NCBI GenBank assembly: GCA_002718935.1
Contig: PBFV01000056.1
Coordinates: 9,308-16,727, forward strand
Length of the DNA stretch: 7,420 nucleotides
From: Verrucomicrobiales bacterium
Lineage (GTDB): Bacteria; Verrucomicrobiota; Verrucomicrobiia; Limisphaerales; UBA1100
Direction of reading: 5' to 3'
Below, piece by piece: positions 1-5,585 of the stretch (positions are counted from its first letter, which is position 1; every line of letters starts with the position of its first letter). The notes under the pieces were generated by a model. It was not told the origin of the DNA, did no database searches, and was given only the letters and a program-made list of their open reading frames with translations. The position numbers and the translations under genes were made by a program.

Positions 1-635
1 AGTGCGGCGGTGGCGGCTTCGCGCCATTTGGCAGCGGGGCTTTCGGGGGGCACGGTGAAGTTGTGGCAGTTATCAAAGCTGCGCTGGCCGGTGCCGGGGT
101 AGGCGGGGTGTTGGTGGATGGAGATAAACTGGGTGCCTTCGACCTTGTGCAGAATATCCTCGGTGCCGTTGCCATGGTGCACGTCAAAATCAAACACGGC
201 CACTTTTTTGATGCCGTCAGCGCGGGCGGTGAGGGCGGCGATGGCGATGCTGTTGAAGAAGCAAAAGCCCATGGCGCGTTCCTGGGTGGCATGATGGCCG
301 GGCGGGCGGAGCAGGGAAAAGTTGGGCTTGCCGTCGCGGGCCAGCTCCAGAGCGCGCAGGGCACCGCCCGCAGAGCGGCGGGCGTGGCCGTTGATATCTG
401 GATAATCGGGAGTATCGCCATCAAAGGGGCCGTTGGGTTTGGCGACGAGCTGGATGTGGGCGAGCTCGTGGGCCCGGCGCAGGGCGTCGTCTTTTACGGC
501 GGCGGGTTTTTCCCAGGTGATCTTTAGCTCCTTTTGTTCGCGGAGCAGAGCGAGGGTGCCGGCCACACGCTGGGGGCGCTCGGGATGGCCACGTTGAGAG
601 TAGTCGAGACAGCGCTCGTCGGTGATCACGTGCAT
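1..635 (-). CDS. Histone deacetylase-family (AcuC/HDAC-like) deacetylase, 3' end outside window
   Basis: This is the first 211 residues of a zinc-dependent arginase-fold deacetylase. Family members remove acyl groups from lysines, polyamines or other amides, and the substrate here cannot be told from sequence. The fragment shows the N-terminal GHPERPQRV motif (residues 16-24), GDTPDYP (73-79) near the usual active-site Asp, the paired catalytic histidines in RPPGHHA (110-116), GFCFFN (123-128), and the metal-ligand motif FDFDVHHGNGT (148-158), where D151 and H153 match two zinc ligands. The third zinc ligand and the catalytic Tyr would lie beyond the left edge. The ATG at 635 is chosen because family homology begins at once and no in-frame ATG lies upstream. 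No Shine-Dalgarno sequence is seen. It diverges from scpA, and no acetoin genes are adjacent, so acuC is not assigned. Confidence 0.93.
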   Translation of the reverse strand, partial: MHVITDERCLDYSQRGHPERPQRVAGTLALLREQKELKITWEKPAAVKDDALRRAHELAHIQLVAKPNGPFDGDTPDYPDINGHARRSAGGALRALELARDGKPNFSLLRPPGHHATQERAMGFCFFNSIAIAALTARADGIKKVAVFDFDVHHGNGTEDILHKVEGTQFISIHQHPAYPGTGQRSFDNCHNFTVPPESPAAKWREAATAA

Positions 636-640
636 GGGGC

Positions 641-669
641 AGTGTGCCGCAGGGCTTGGCGGGCGTCCA
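641..669 (-). promoter_or_regulatory. Candidate promoter of the deacetylase gene
   Basis: Reading the minus strand, TGGACG (669-664), a 17-bp spacer and CACACT (646-641) are followed after 5 nt by the ATG at 635. Both hexamers are weak matches to sigma70 consensus. They are called because the same geometry recurs before other genes in the window. A start about 6-7 nt after the -10 would fall on or next to the start codon, giving a leaderless message. Confidence 0.35.
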
Positions 670-685
670 CTGTGAACAACCTACG

Positions 686-715
686 TTTCCCGCGCCCCGC
701 CGCCGGGCCTATGCT
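686..715 (+). promoter_or_regulatory. Candidate promoter of the scpA-scpB-pheA operon
   Basis: TATGCT at 710-715 is a good -10-like hexamer. TTTCCC at 686-691 lies 18 bp upstream as a poor -35 (TTCCCG at 687-692 gives 17 bp). The -10 ends 14 nt before the scpA ATG, so a transcript would have a leader of only about 7-8 nt. It shares the GCTGCG that follows the -10 with the kdsD and hydrolase promoters. The element lies in the 94-bp divergent gap shared with the deacetylase gene. Confidence 0.45.
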
Positions 716-729
716 GCGGCGCGCGAAAA

Positions 730-1497
730 ATGGCGGAATACAAGGTCAAGTTCGAGGTGTTCGAGGGCCCGATGGACCTGCTCCTGTATCTGGTGAAAAA
801 GGAGGAGGTGGACATCTATGAGGTGAACCTTACGAAGATCGCGCGGGAGTTCATTGAGTATGTGGACCTCATGCGCGAATTTGACATTGAGATTGCCGGC
901 GAATTTCTCGTGATGGCTAGCACGCTCATGTACATCAAAAGCAAGGAGCTGCTGCCCGTTGATCAACAGGTGGAGGCCGAGGAGGACGATGAGAGTGAAG
1001 ATCCGCGCTGGGAACTGATTCGCAAGCTGGTCGAGTACAAAAAATTCAAGGACGCCGCCGACAAGCTGGAAGTGCTGGAGCACGAGCAGGAGGACGTGTA
1101 TCCGCGGCTGCCGGCCAAACAGGATTTTGAAATGCCCGAGGACCGCGGGCCACGCGTGGAGGTTAACATTTTCGACCTCATCAACGCCGTGAACGACGTA
1201 CTCAAGCGCGTGGAGTCGCGCGCCGGCGATGAGCGCGAGATTTTTGATGACCAATTCACCGTGCCGGAAAAGATCAACGCCATCCGTGAACGCCTCGCGG
1301 GCGGTGGCAGTTTTTCTTTCACGGAACTGTTTGCCAGTGCCGCCAGCCGCAATGAGGTGGTGGCCACCTTTCTGGCCATGCTTGAAATGATCCGCCTGGC
1401 GCAAATTCAAATTTCGCAGGCGGACGCCTTTGGCGACATCACCATCACCCCCGGCGAAGGCGAGCCGGAACCTGAACCCGAACCCATCGCCGATTGA
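730..1497 (+). CDS. scpA: Segregation and condensation protein A (ScpA kleisin)
   Basis: ScpA is the kleisin subunit of the bacterial SMC-ScpAB complex. By family knowledge its N-terminus binds the SMC neck coiled coil and its C-terminal winged helix binds the SMC head, closing a ring around DNA. The 255-residue protein opens with the hallmark FEGPMDLLLYLVKKEEVDIY (11-30), followed by the helical N-terminal domain to about residue 75. A charged linker (about 80-185, rich in E and D at 81-91) leads to a winged-helix region at about 195-240 containing FTELFASAASRNEVVATFLA. Length is typical. An oddity is a short tail with four EP dipeptides (245-252). The ATG at 730 fits the family start exactly, and there is no Shine-Dalgarno sequence. 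It leads an operon, with scpB following after 13 nt. Confidence 0.97.
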   Translation: MAEYKVKFEVFEGPMDLLLYLVKKEEVDIYEVNLTKIAREFIEYVDLMREFDIEIAGEFLVMASTLMYIKSKELLPVDQQVEAEEDDESEDPRWELIRKLVEYKKFKDAADKLEVLEHEQEDVYPRLPAKQDFEMPEDRGPRVEVNIFDLINAVNDVLKRVESRAGDEREIFDDQFTVPEKINAIRERLAGGGSFSFTELFASAASRNEVVATFLAMLEMIRLAQIQISQADAFGDITITPGEGEPEPEPEPIAD

Positions 1498-1510
1498 ACT
1501 GACTGACCGC

Positions 1511-2326
1511 ATGGAACTGAAGGACATCCTGGAGTCGATCCTGTTCTCCTCGCAAAAACCGCTCAGCACCAAGGAGCTGTCGGACATCCTCAAACAGGCC
1601 GCCGAGGGCGACGCCGCCATCGCCGCGCACGCCAAGGCCAAGGCCGCCAAGCTCACCGCCGCTCTGGAGGAATTGGCCGGCGAGGTCGAGGGACTGGATC
1701 GCAGCTACCGCCTCGTGTGTGTGGCCGGCGCGTGGCAGTTTGTCACGCAAACGGAATTTGCCCCGTGGGTGCGCGCATTGGTTGGCGTGAAAAACCGTCC
1801 CACGCGCCTGTCCAAGCCCGCGCTGGAAACGCTCGCCATCATCGCCTATCGCCAGCCCATCACGCGGGCGCAGATGGAGGAAATCCGAGGCGTGTCCGTG
1901 GACGGTGTCATTGGAACCTTGGCCGAGCGCGAGCTGGTTGAGGTGGTCGGCCGCGCCGACGGCCCCGGCCGGCCGCAAACCTACGGCACCACGCAAATGT
2001 TTTTGGAATACTTTGGCCTGCGCGGTCTCGAGGAATTGCCCGATGCCGAGGAGCTTCGGCAGGTGCCCATCACCAAGCCCGAGGCGCCCGTGACCACCGG
2101 CGAGGATGAGGCCGAGGAAACCGAGCAACTCAGCCTCGAGGAGGTGACCACCGCCAAGGACAGCGATGCCGGTGAACTCGCCGAGCAGGCCGCCACCGCG
2201 GAGGGTGCCGATGAAGAGGAGGAAGAAGATTACGACGAGGACGATTTTGAGGATGACGACGATGATGATGAGGAAGTTGACGGCGACGATGGCGAAGCGT
2301 TAGAAGAGGCGTCGCAATCCTCATGA
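1511..2326 (+). CDS. scpB: Segregation and condensation protein B (ScpB) with long acidic tail
   Basis: ScpB forms a dimer that binds the middle of ScpA and stabilises the SMC condensin ring used in chromosome compaction and segregation. The first winged helix spans about residues 1-90 (start MELKDILESILFSSQKPLS). The second spans about 97-172 and carries the family signature LETLAIIAYRQPITRAQMEE (105-124) and GRPQTYGTTQMFLEYFGL (153-170). The ScpB core ends near residue 180. The last 90 residues are a low-complexity acidic tail, with almost unbroken Asp/Glu at 234-260, which makes the 271-residue protein longer than a minimal ScpB. An in-frame ATG at 1430 would add 27 non-homologous residues inside scpA, so the ATG at 1511 is preferred. 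Its 3' end overlaps pheA in an ATGA arrangement. Confidence 0.96.
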   Translation: MELKDILESILFSSQKPLSTKELSDILKQAAEGDAAIAAHAKAKAAKLTAALEELAGEVEGLDRSYRLVCVAGAWQFVTQTEFAPWVRALVGVKNRPTRLSKPALETLAIIAYRQPITRAQMEEIRGVSVDGVIGTLAERELVEVVGRADGPGRPQTYGTTQMFLEYFGLRGLEELPDAEELRQVPITKPEAPVTTGEDEAEETEQLSLEEVTTAKDSDAGELAEQAATAEGADEEEEEDYDEDDFEDDDDDDEEVDGDDGEALEEASQSS

Positions 2327-3384
2327 GCATTCAGAAACATCGCGCCGCGATCGACAAGATTGACGCCCAGATCGTCAAGCTGCTCAACCGCCGCACCAAG
2401 CACGTGCTGGGCATCGGCCAGGCCAAGCTTGCCTCCGGCAAAACCCCCTACCAGCCCGACCGCGAGCAGGCACTGCTGCGCCGCATCTGCAAGCTCAACG
2501 ACGGCCCCATCAGCGACGAATCGCTCCGCCACATTTACCGCGAGGTGATGAGCAGCTCCATCGCACTGCAAAAGACCTTCACCATCGCCTTCCTTGGCCC
2601 CGAGGCCACCTACACGCACCAGGCGGCCGTGCGCCGCTTTGGCACCAGCCTGAACTATGCCCCGCAGAAAACCATTGCCGAGGTTTTTGCTGAGGTGGAA
2701 AAGAACCGTGCGGAATACGGCGTGGTGCCTGTGGAAAACACCACCGAAGGCGTGGTTACCCACACGCTGGACATGTTTGTGGACAGCCCGCTGCAGATCA
2801 TCGCGCAGATTATTATGCCCATTGAGCACTGCCTTATTGGCAAGGGTACGGTGGACAGTGTGAAAAAACTTTATTCGCACCCGCAAGCCTACGCCCAGTG
2901 CCGCAACTGGGTGCGCGAAACAATGCCGCGCGTGGAGTTCATCGGCAGCAGCTCCACCACCGCCGCGGCCGCCTTGGCGGCCAAGAGCAAGACGGCCGCC
3001 GCCATTTCCAGTGCGTTGGCCGCCGAGAAATACAGCCTCAACATTCTCGAAGCCGGCATTCAGGACCACAGCGGCAATGCCACGCGCTTTCTGGTGTTGG
3101 GCCAAAGCGGCAGCGCCTCCACCGGCAACGACCGCACCAGCCTGATGTTCACCGTCAACGACAAGGTTGGCGCCCTGCACAACGCGCTGCAACCCTTCCG
3201 GTCGCTGCGCTTGAACATGACGAAGATCGAGTCACGCCCCAGCAAGCGGAAGGCGTGGGAATATATTTTCTTCGTGGATGTCGACGGTCACGCGGACGAT
3301 CCCAAGGTCGCCAAGGCCATTGCTAAGCTCAGTGAAACCTGCAGCTTTGTGAAAATCCTCGGCTCCTACCCGAACGCCGACTGA
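2323..3384 (+). CDS. pheA: Bifunctional chorismate mutase / prephenate dehydratase (P-protein)
   Basis: This enzyme converts chorismate to prephenate and then to phenylpyruvate, committing carbon to phenylalanine. Three domains are visible in 353 residues. The AroQ chorismate mutase (1-84) has R7, R24, K35, R47, E48 and Q83 aligning with the E. coli active-site residues R11, R28, K39, R51, E52 and Q88; Q44 stands where E. coli has D48. The prephenate dehydratase domain (about 86-262) runs from IAFLGPEATYTHQAA to the catalytic NATRF motif (TRF at 254-256). A regulatory ACT domain (about 271-350) has GAL (283-285) and ESRP (303-306), the motifs linked to phenylalanine feedback binding. Length is normal for a P-protein. 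Its ATG overlaps the scpB stop by 4 bp, implying translational coupling. No attenuator leader is present, consistent with feedback control at the ACT domain. Confidence 0.97.
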   Translation: MSIQKHRAAIDKIDAQIVKLLNRRTKHVLGIGQAKLASGKTPYQPDREQALLRRICKLNDGPISDESLRHIYREVMSSSIALQKTFTIAFLGPEATYTHQAAVRRFGTSLNYAPQKTIAEVFAEVEKNRAEYGVVPVENTTEGVVTHTLDMFVDSPLQIIAQIIMPIEHCLIGKGTVDSVKKLYSHPQAYAQCRNWVRETMPRVEFIGSSSTTAAAALAAKSKTAAAISSALAAEKYSLNILEAGIQDHSGNATRFLVLGQSGSASTGNDRTSLMFTVNDKVGALHNALQPFRSLRLNMTKIESRPSKRKAWEYIFFVDVDGHADDPKVAKAIAKLSETCSFVKILGSYPNAD

Positions 3385-3388
3385 TCCA

Positions 3389-3412
3389 AACGGTTTCATT
3401 GTCTTAACCGTT
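3389..3412. repeat. 7-bp inverted repeat after pheA
   Basis: AACGGTT (3389-3395) and AACCGTT (3406-3412) are perfect inverted arms around a 10-nt loop, just after the pheA stop. The stem is AT-rich and no U-run follows, so as an intrinsic terminator it is weak. It also sits directly upstream of the kdsD -35 element, so an operator is possible. The function is not established. Confidence 0.3.
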
Positions 3413-3419
3413 CAAAACC

Positions 3420-3449
3420 TTGCCCCGCCACCGTGGGCTCTGGCATGCT
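3420..3449 (+). promoter_or_regulatory. Candidate promoter of kdsD
   Basis: TTGCCC (3420-3425), an 18-bp spacer and CATGCT (3444-3449) are followed by exactly 6 nt (GCGCGC) and then the GTG at 3456. The predicted transcription start would coincide with the GTG, giving a leaderless mRNA. The element argues against the in-frame TTG at 3420, which is part of the -35 hexamer, being the translation start. Confidence 0.5.
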
Positions 3450-3455
3450 GCGCGC

Positions 3456-4445
3456 GTGGCCGGCAAGGCAAAGTCTACATTATCCATTGCGAAGCAGGTG
3501 CTCGATATAGAGCTGGCCGGCCTCAAGGCCGTGCGTGCTCAGCTGGACGGCCAATTTACTGCCGCCGTGGAAGCCATGGTTGAAGCGTTGGGCCGCCGCA
3601 ACAAGCTGGTCATCGTGGGCATCGGCAAGAGCGGCAACATCGGCCAGAAAATTGCCGCCACCTTCAATAGCACCGGCGCCACCAGCGTGTTACTCGATGC
3701 TGCCAATGCGTTACACGGCGACATCGGTTTGCTTGATGACGGCGACGTGGTGCTGGCCCTGAGCTATTCGGGCGAGTCTGACGAACTACTCAACCTCATC
3801 GGGGCCATCAAGAAATTTCCCGTGCAAATCATCGCGCTCACCGGGGCGCCGCGTTCGGGACTTGCGCGCCTCAGCGACGTGGTACTGAACGCCGCCGTGC
3901 CCAAGGAAGCCTGTCCCTTCAACCTCGCTCCCACCACCAGCACCACCGCGATGTTGGCGCTGGGCGACGCGCTGGCCATGGCCCTGCTGCAGGCGCGGGG
4001 CTTTAAGAAAAAGGATTTCGCCAAGTACCATCCGTCCGGGGCCATTGGCCGGGCCCTGTTGCTGCGGGCGGCGGACATCATGCGCACCGGCAACCGGCTG
4101 GCCACCGCGCCCCGCACCGCCACGGTGCGCGAGGCCTTGCTGGTGATGACCCGCGCCAAGTGCGGCAGCGTGTGTGTGGTGGGCAAAACCGGCAAGCTCG
4201 CGGGCGTGTTTACCGACGGCGATCTGCGCCGGTTCATGGCCAAGGCCGGCGATGCGGTGTTGGAGAAACCGCTGAGCAAAGTCATGACTGCAAAGCCCGC
4301 CACCCTGCGCGAATCCGCCTTGGCGGTGGAGGCGCTGAAGATTTTTCACACACGCAAGATTGACGACCTCATCGTCATCAATGCCAAGCGCGAGCCGGTG
4401 GGGCTCATTGACTCGCAGGATTTGCCCAAGCTGAAGCTCGCCTAA
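3456..4445 (+). CDS. kdsD: D-arabinose-5-phosphate isomerase (KpsF/GutQ/KdsD family)
   Basis: The enzyme interconverts D-ribulose 5-phosphate and D-arabinose 5-phosphate, the first step towards Kdo for lipopolysaccharide inner core. With the GTG at 3456 the protein is 329 residues, the usual family length. The SIS sugar-isomerase domain (about 45-185) has VIVGIGKSGNIGQKIAATF (52-70), HGDIG (87-91) and SYSGESDEL (103-111). K58, E110, E151 and H192 fall one position before the E. coli KdsD catalytic residues K59, E111, E152 and H193. YHPSGAIGR (191-199) is also typical. Two CBS domains follow (about 205-262 and 270-329). No kdsA, kdsB or kdsC is visible next to it. An upstream in-frame TTG at 3420 would add 12 residues unlike the family and is not used. 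GutQ or capsule-type KpsF paralogues cannot be fully excluded. Confidence 0.94.
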   Translation: MAGKAKSTLSIAKQVLDIELAGLKAVRAQLDGQFTAAVEAMVEALGRRNKLVIVGIGKSGNIGQKIAATFNSTGATSVLLDAANALHGDIGLLDDGDVVLALSYSGESDELLNLIGAIKKFPVQIIALTGAPRSGLARLSDVVLNAAVPKEACPFNLAPTTSTTAMLALGDALAMALLQARGFKKKDFAKYHPSGAIGRALLLRAADIMRTGNRLATAPRTATVREALLVMTRAKCGSVCVVGKTGKLAGVFTDGDLRRFMAKAGDAVLEKPLSKVMTAKPATLRESALAVEALKIFHTRKIDDLIVINAKREPVGLIDSQDLPKLKLA

Positions 4446-4450
4446 TGCAG

Positions 4451-4467
4451 CCGGGCCACCGGCCCGG
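4451..4467 (+). terminator. GC-rich hairpin after kdsD, possible terminator
   Basis: CCGGGCC (4451-4457), a 3-nt loop and GGCCCGG (4461-4467) form a strong perfect 7-bp hairpin beginning 6 nt after the kdsD stop. No U-tract follows, so it is not a classical intrinsic terminator. The position between two genes with separate promoters supports a role in ending or stabilising the kdsD transcript. Confidence 0.4.
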
Positions 4468-4489
4468 ACCACTTGGTAATGACCTTTCC

Positions 4490-4517
4490 TTGCGGAACAA
4501 GGGGGCCGCGTTACGCT
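4490..4517 (+). promoter_or_regulatory. Candidate promoter of the DUF4177-like gene
   Basis: TTGCGG (4490-4495), a 16-bp spacer and TACGCT (4512-4517) are followed by 9 nt and the ATG at 4527. The expected 5' leader is 2-3 nt at most. This supports the ATG at 4527 over the in-frame ATG at 4473, which lies upstream of the -35. Confidence 0.45.
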
Positions 4518-4526
4518 GTGGGCGCG

Positions 4527-4802
4527 ATGAAGAAAATTCGACCTTACTTGATCGGCGCGGCGATGGCCGTGGCGGTGATCGTGACCATGGGGCAGGCGCG
4601 CGAGCAGGCAGCCGGGCCACGCTGGGAATACCTGTATGTGGAACAGCAGTGGGTGAAGTTTGATCCGGTTCCCAACCAGGCCGGCGGCCCGCGCCTCGTG
4701 CGCAGCCGCTTGCTCAATGACCTGGGCGCCGAAGGCTGGGAACTGTTGCAGGCGGGCGTGGGCGGTTATCTGTTCCGCCGCTCAGTGCGCGCAGGCCAAT
4801 GA
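4527..4802 (+). CDS. Small exported DUF4177-like protein
   Basis: This 91-residue protein of unknown function has an N-terminal hydrophobic segment (MKKIRPYLIGAAMAVAVIVT) that reads as a signal peptide or anchor, with a possible cleavage point near the Ala residues at 24-29. The mature part matches the pattern of the DUF4177 family: WEYLYVEQQW (33-42) near the start, then LLNDLGAEGWELLQ (62-75), ending in the strand YLFRR (81-85). Family members are small, often exported or membrane-tethered, and have no defined biochemical role. The ATG at 4527 is selected because it places the Lys/Arg-rich n-region first and follows a promoter-like element. It sits between kdsD and an exported hydrolase with a 40-bp gap to the latter. 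No link to either function can be shown. Confidence 0.78.
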   Translation: MKKIRPYLIGAAMAVAVIVTMGQAREQAAGPRWEYLYVEQQWVKFDPVPNQAGGPRLVRSRLLNDLGAEGWELLQAGVGGYLFRRSVRAGQ

Positions 4803-4805
4803 GGC

Positions 4806-4834
4806 TTGACGCCGCCGCGCCCCGGGCCAAAGCT
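4806..4834 (+). promoter_or_regulatory. Candidate promoter of the exported hydrolase gene
   Basis: TTGACG (4806-4811) is a near-consensus -35. A 17-bp spacer leads to AAAGCT (4829-4834), a weaker -10 that aligns with the TATGCT and CATGCT elements of scpA and kdsD and shares the following GCTGCG. It ends 8 nt before the ATG at 4843 and begins 4 nt after the preceding stop codon. Confidence 0.45.
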
Positions 4835-4842
4835 GCGCGGCG

Positions 4843-5580
4843 ATGAAACCATTCGCCCTCGCCCTGCTGTTGGCCATGGCCGGCCCGGCGCTACATGCGG
4901 CATCCGTGCAAACCCAGCAATCCATCGAACTGAAGACCGGCGGCAAGGTGCAGGTATCCTACCTGCAATACCTGCCCGAGGGGTATGCCGATGATGAAAA
5001 GAAACGGTGGCCGGTCATTTTGTTCCTGCACGGCGCGGGTGAGCGTGGCAACGATCTCAACCGGGTAAAAGTGCATGGCCCGCCGAAACTGGTGGAGGCC
5101 GGTAAAAAATTTCCCTTCATCATCATTTCCCCCCAGTGCCCGCGCGGGCAGGTGTGGCAGAGCGGCACCTTGCTGGCGTTGATGGAGCACGTGTGCGAGA
5201 AGTACCGCGTGGACACCACGCGCCAGTACCTCACCGGCCTGAGTATGGGCGGCTACGGCTCATGGAGTTTGGGCATTCGCGAGTGCGACCGGTTTGCGGC
5301 GATCGCGCCGATTTGCGGCGGCGGGAATTTTATCAAGATTTACAACGCCAGCGGCGCGAAAGGAAAGGCGCTGCGCAGTTTGGGCGTTTGGGCGTTTCAC
5401 GGGGCCAAAGACACGGTGGTGCCGCTGGCCGAAAGCGAAAAGATGATCGCAGCCCTAAAAAAATTCGGGCACCCAAATCCGAAGCTGACGGTGTACCCCG
5501 AGGCCCGGCATGATTCATGGACGAAGACGTACAACAACCCTGAGTTGTACGAGTGGTTTCTGAAATATCAGCGCAAGTAA
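4843..5580 (+). CDS. Exported alpha/beta hydrolase (esterase / prolyl-oligopeptidase-like superfamily)
   Basis: This is a 245-residue serine hydrolase with a Sec signal peptide (residues 1 to about 20: Lys, hydrophobic LALLLAMAG core, AxA-like end at HAA). A complete catalytic triad is visible: S134 in the nucleophile elbow GLSMGGYGSW (132-141), D190 in HGAKDTVVP (186-194), and H223 in PEARHDSW (219-226). HGAGERG (63-69) is the likely oxyanion-hole region. The overall pattern resembles single-domain secreted esterases of the phospholipase/carboxylesterase, dienelactone-hydrolase and feruloyl/PHB-depolymerase groups. The substrate is not predictable. Four cysteines (99, 118, 148, 158) could form disulfides outside the cytoplasm. 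The gene has its own promoter-like element and ends 5 bp from a convergent lipoprotein gene. Confidence 0.9.
   Translation: MKPFALALLLAMAGPALHAASVQTQQSIELKTGGKVQVSYLQYLPEGYADDEKKRWPVILFLHGAGERGNDLNRVKVHGPPKLVEAGKKFPFIIISPQCPRGQVWQSGTLLALMEHVCEKYRVDTTRQYLTGLSMGGYGSWSLGIRECDRFAAIAPICGGGNFIKIYNASGAKGKALRSLGVWAFHGAKDTVVPLAESEKMIAALKKFGHPNPKLTVYPEARHDSWTKTYNNPELYEWFLKYQRK
5528..5551. repeat. 8-bp inverted repeat at the convergent gene ends
   Basis: CGTACAAC (5528-5535) and GTTGTACG (5544-5551) are perfect arms with an 8-nt loop. The repeat lies within the last codons of the hydrolase gene and 35 bp beyond the stop of the opposing lipoprotein gene. It could fold in both transcripts, but neither side has a U-run. 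It may be a weak bidirectional terminator or chance within coding sequence. Confidence 0.25.
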
Positions 5581-5585
5581 CCGCG

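Noticed and set aside
63..527. Open frame of 154 codons on the plus strand
   Set aside because: It is the antisense shadow of the deacetylase, whose minus-strand translation carries clear family motifs.
1430..1510. Upstream in-frame extension of scpB from ATG 1430
   Set aside because: The added 27 residues overlap the scpA 3' end, are Pro/Asn-rich and unlike any ScpB N-terminus.
709..1656. Long minus-strand open frame opposite scpA
   Set aside because: The plus strand encodes unmistakable ScpA and ScpB; the antisense translation has no recognisable family pattern and spans two genes.
2230..3192. Minus-strand open frame of 320 codons opposite pheA
   Set aside because: It is a GC-driven shadow of pheA and the scpB tail, with a poly-Ser C-terminus that merely mirrors the acidic codons.
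3786..4472. Minus-strand open frame opposite kdsD
   Set aside because: kdsD on the plus strand has all catalytic residues and two CBS domains; the shadow has none.
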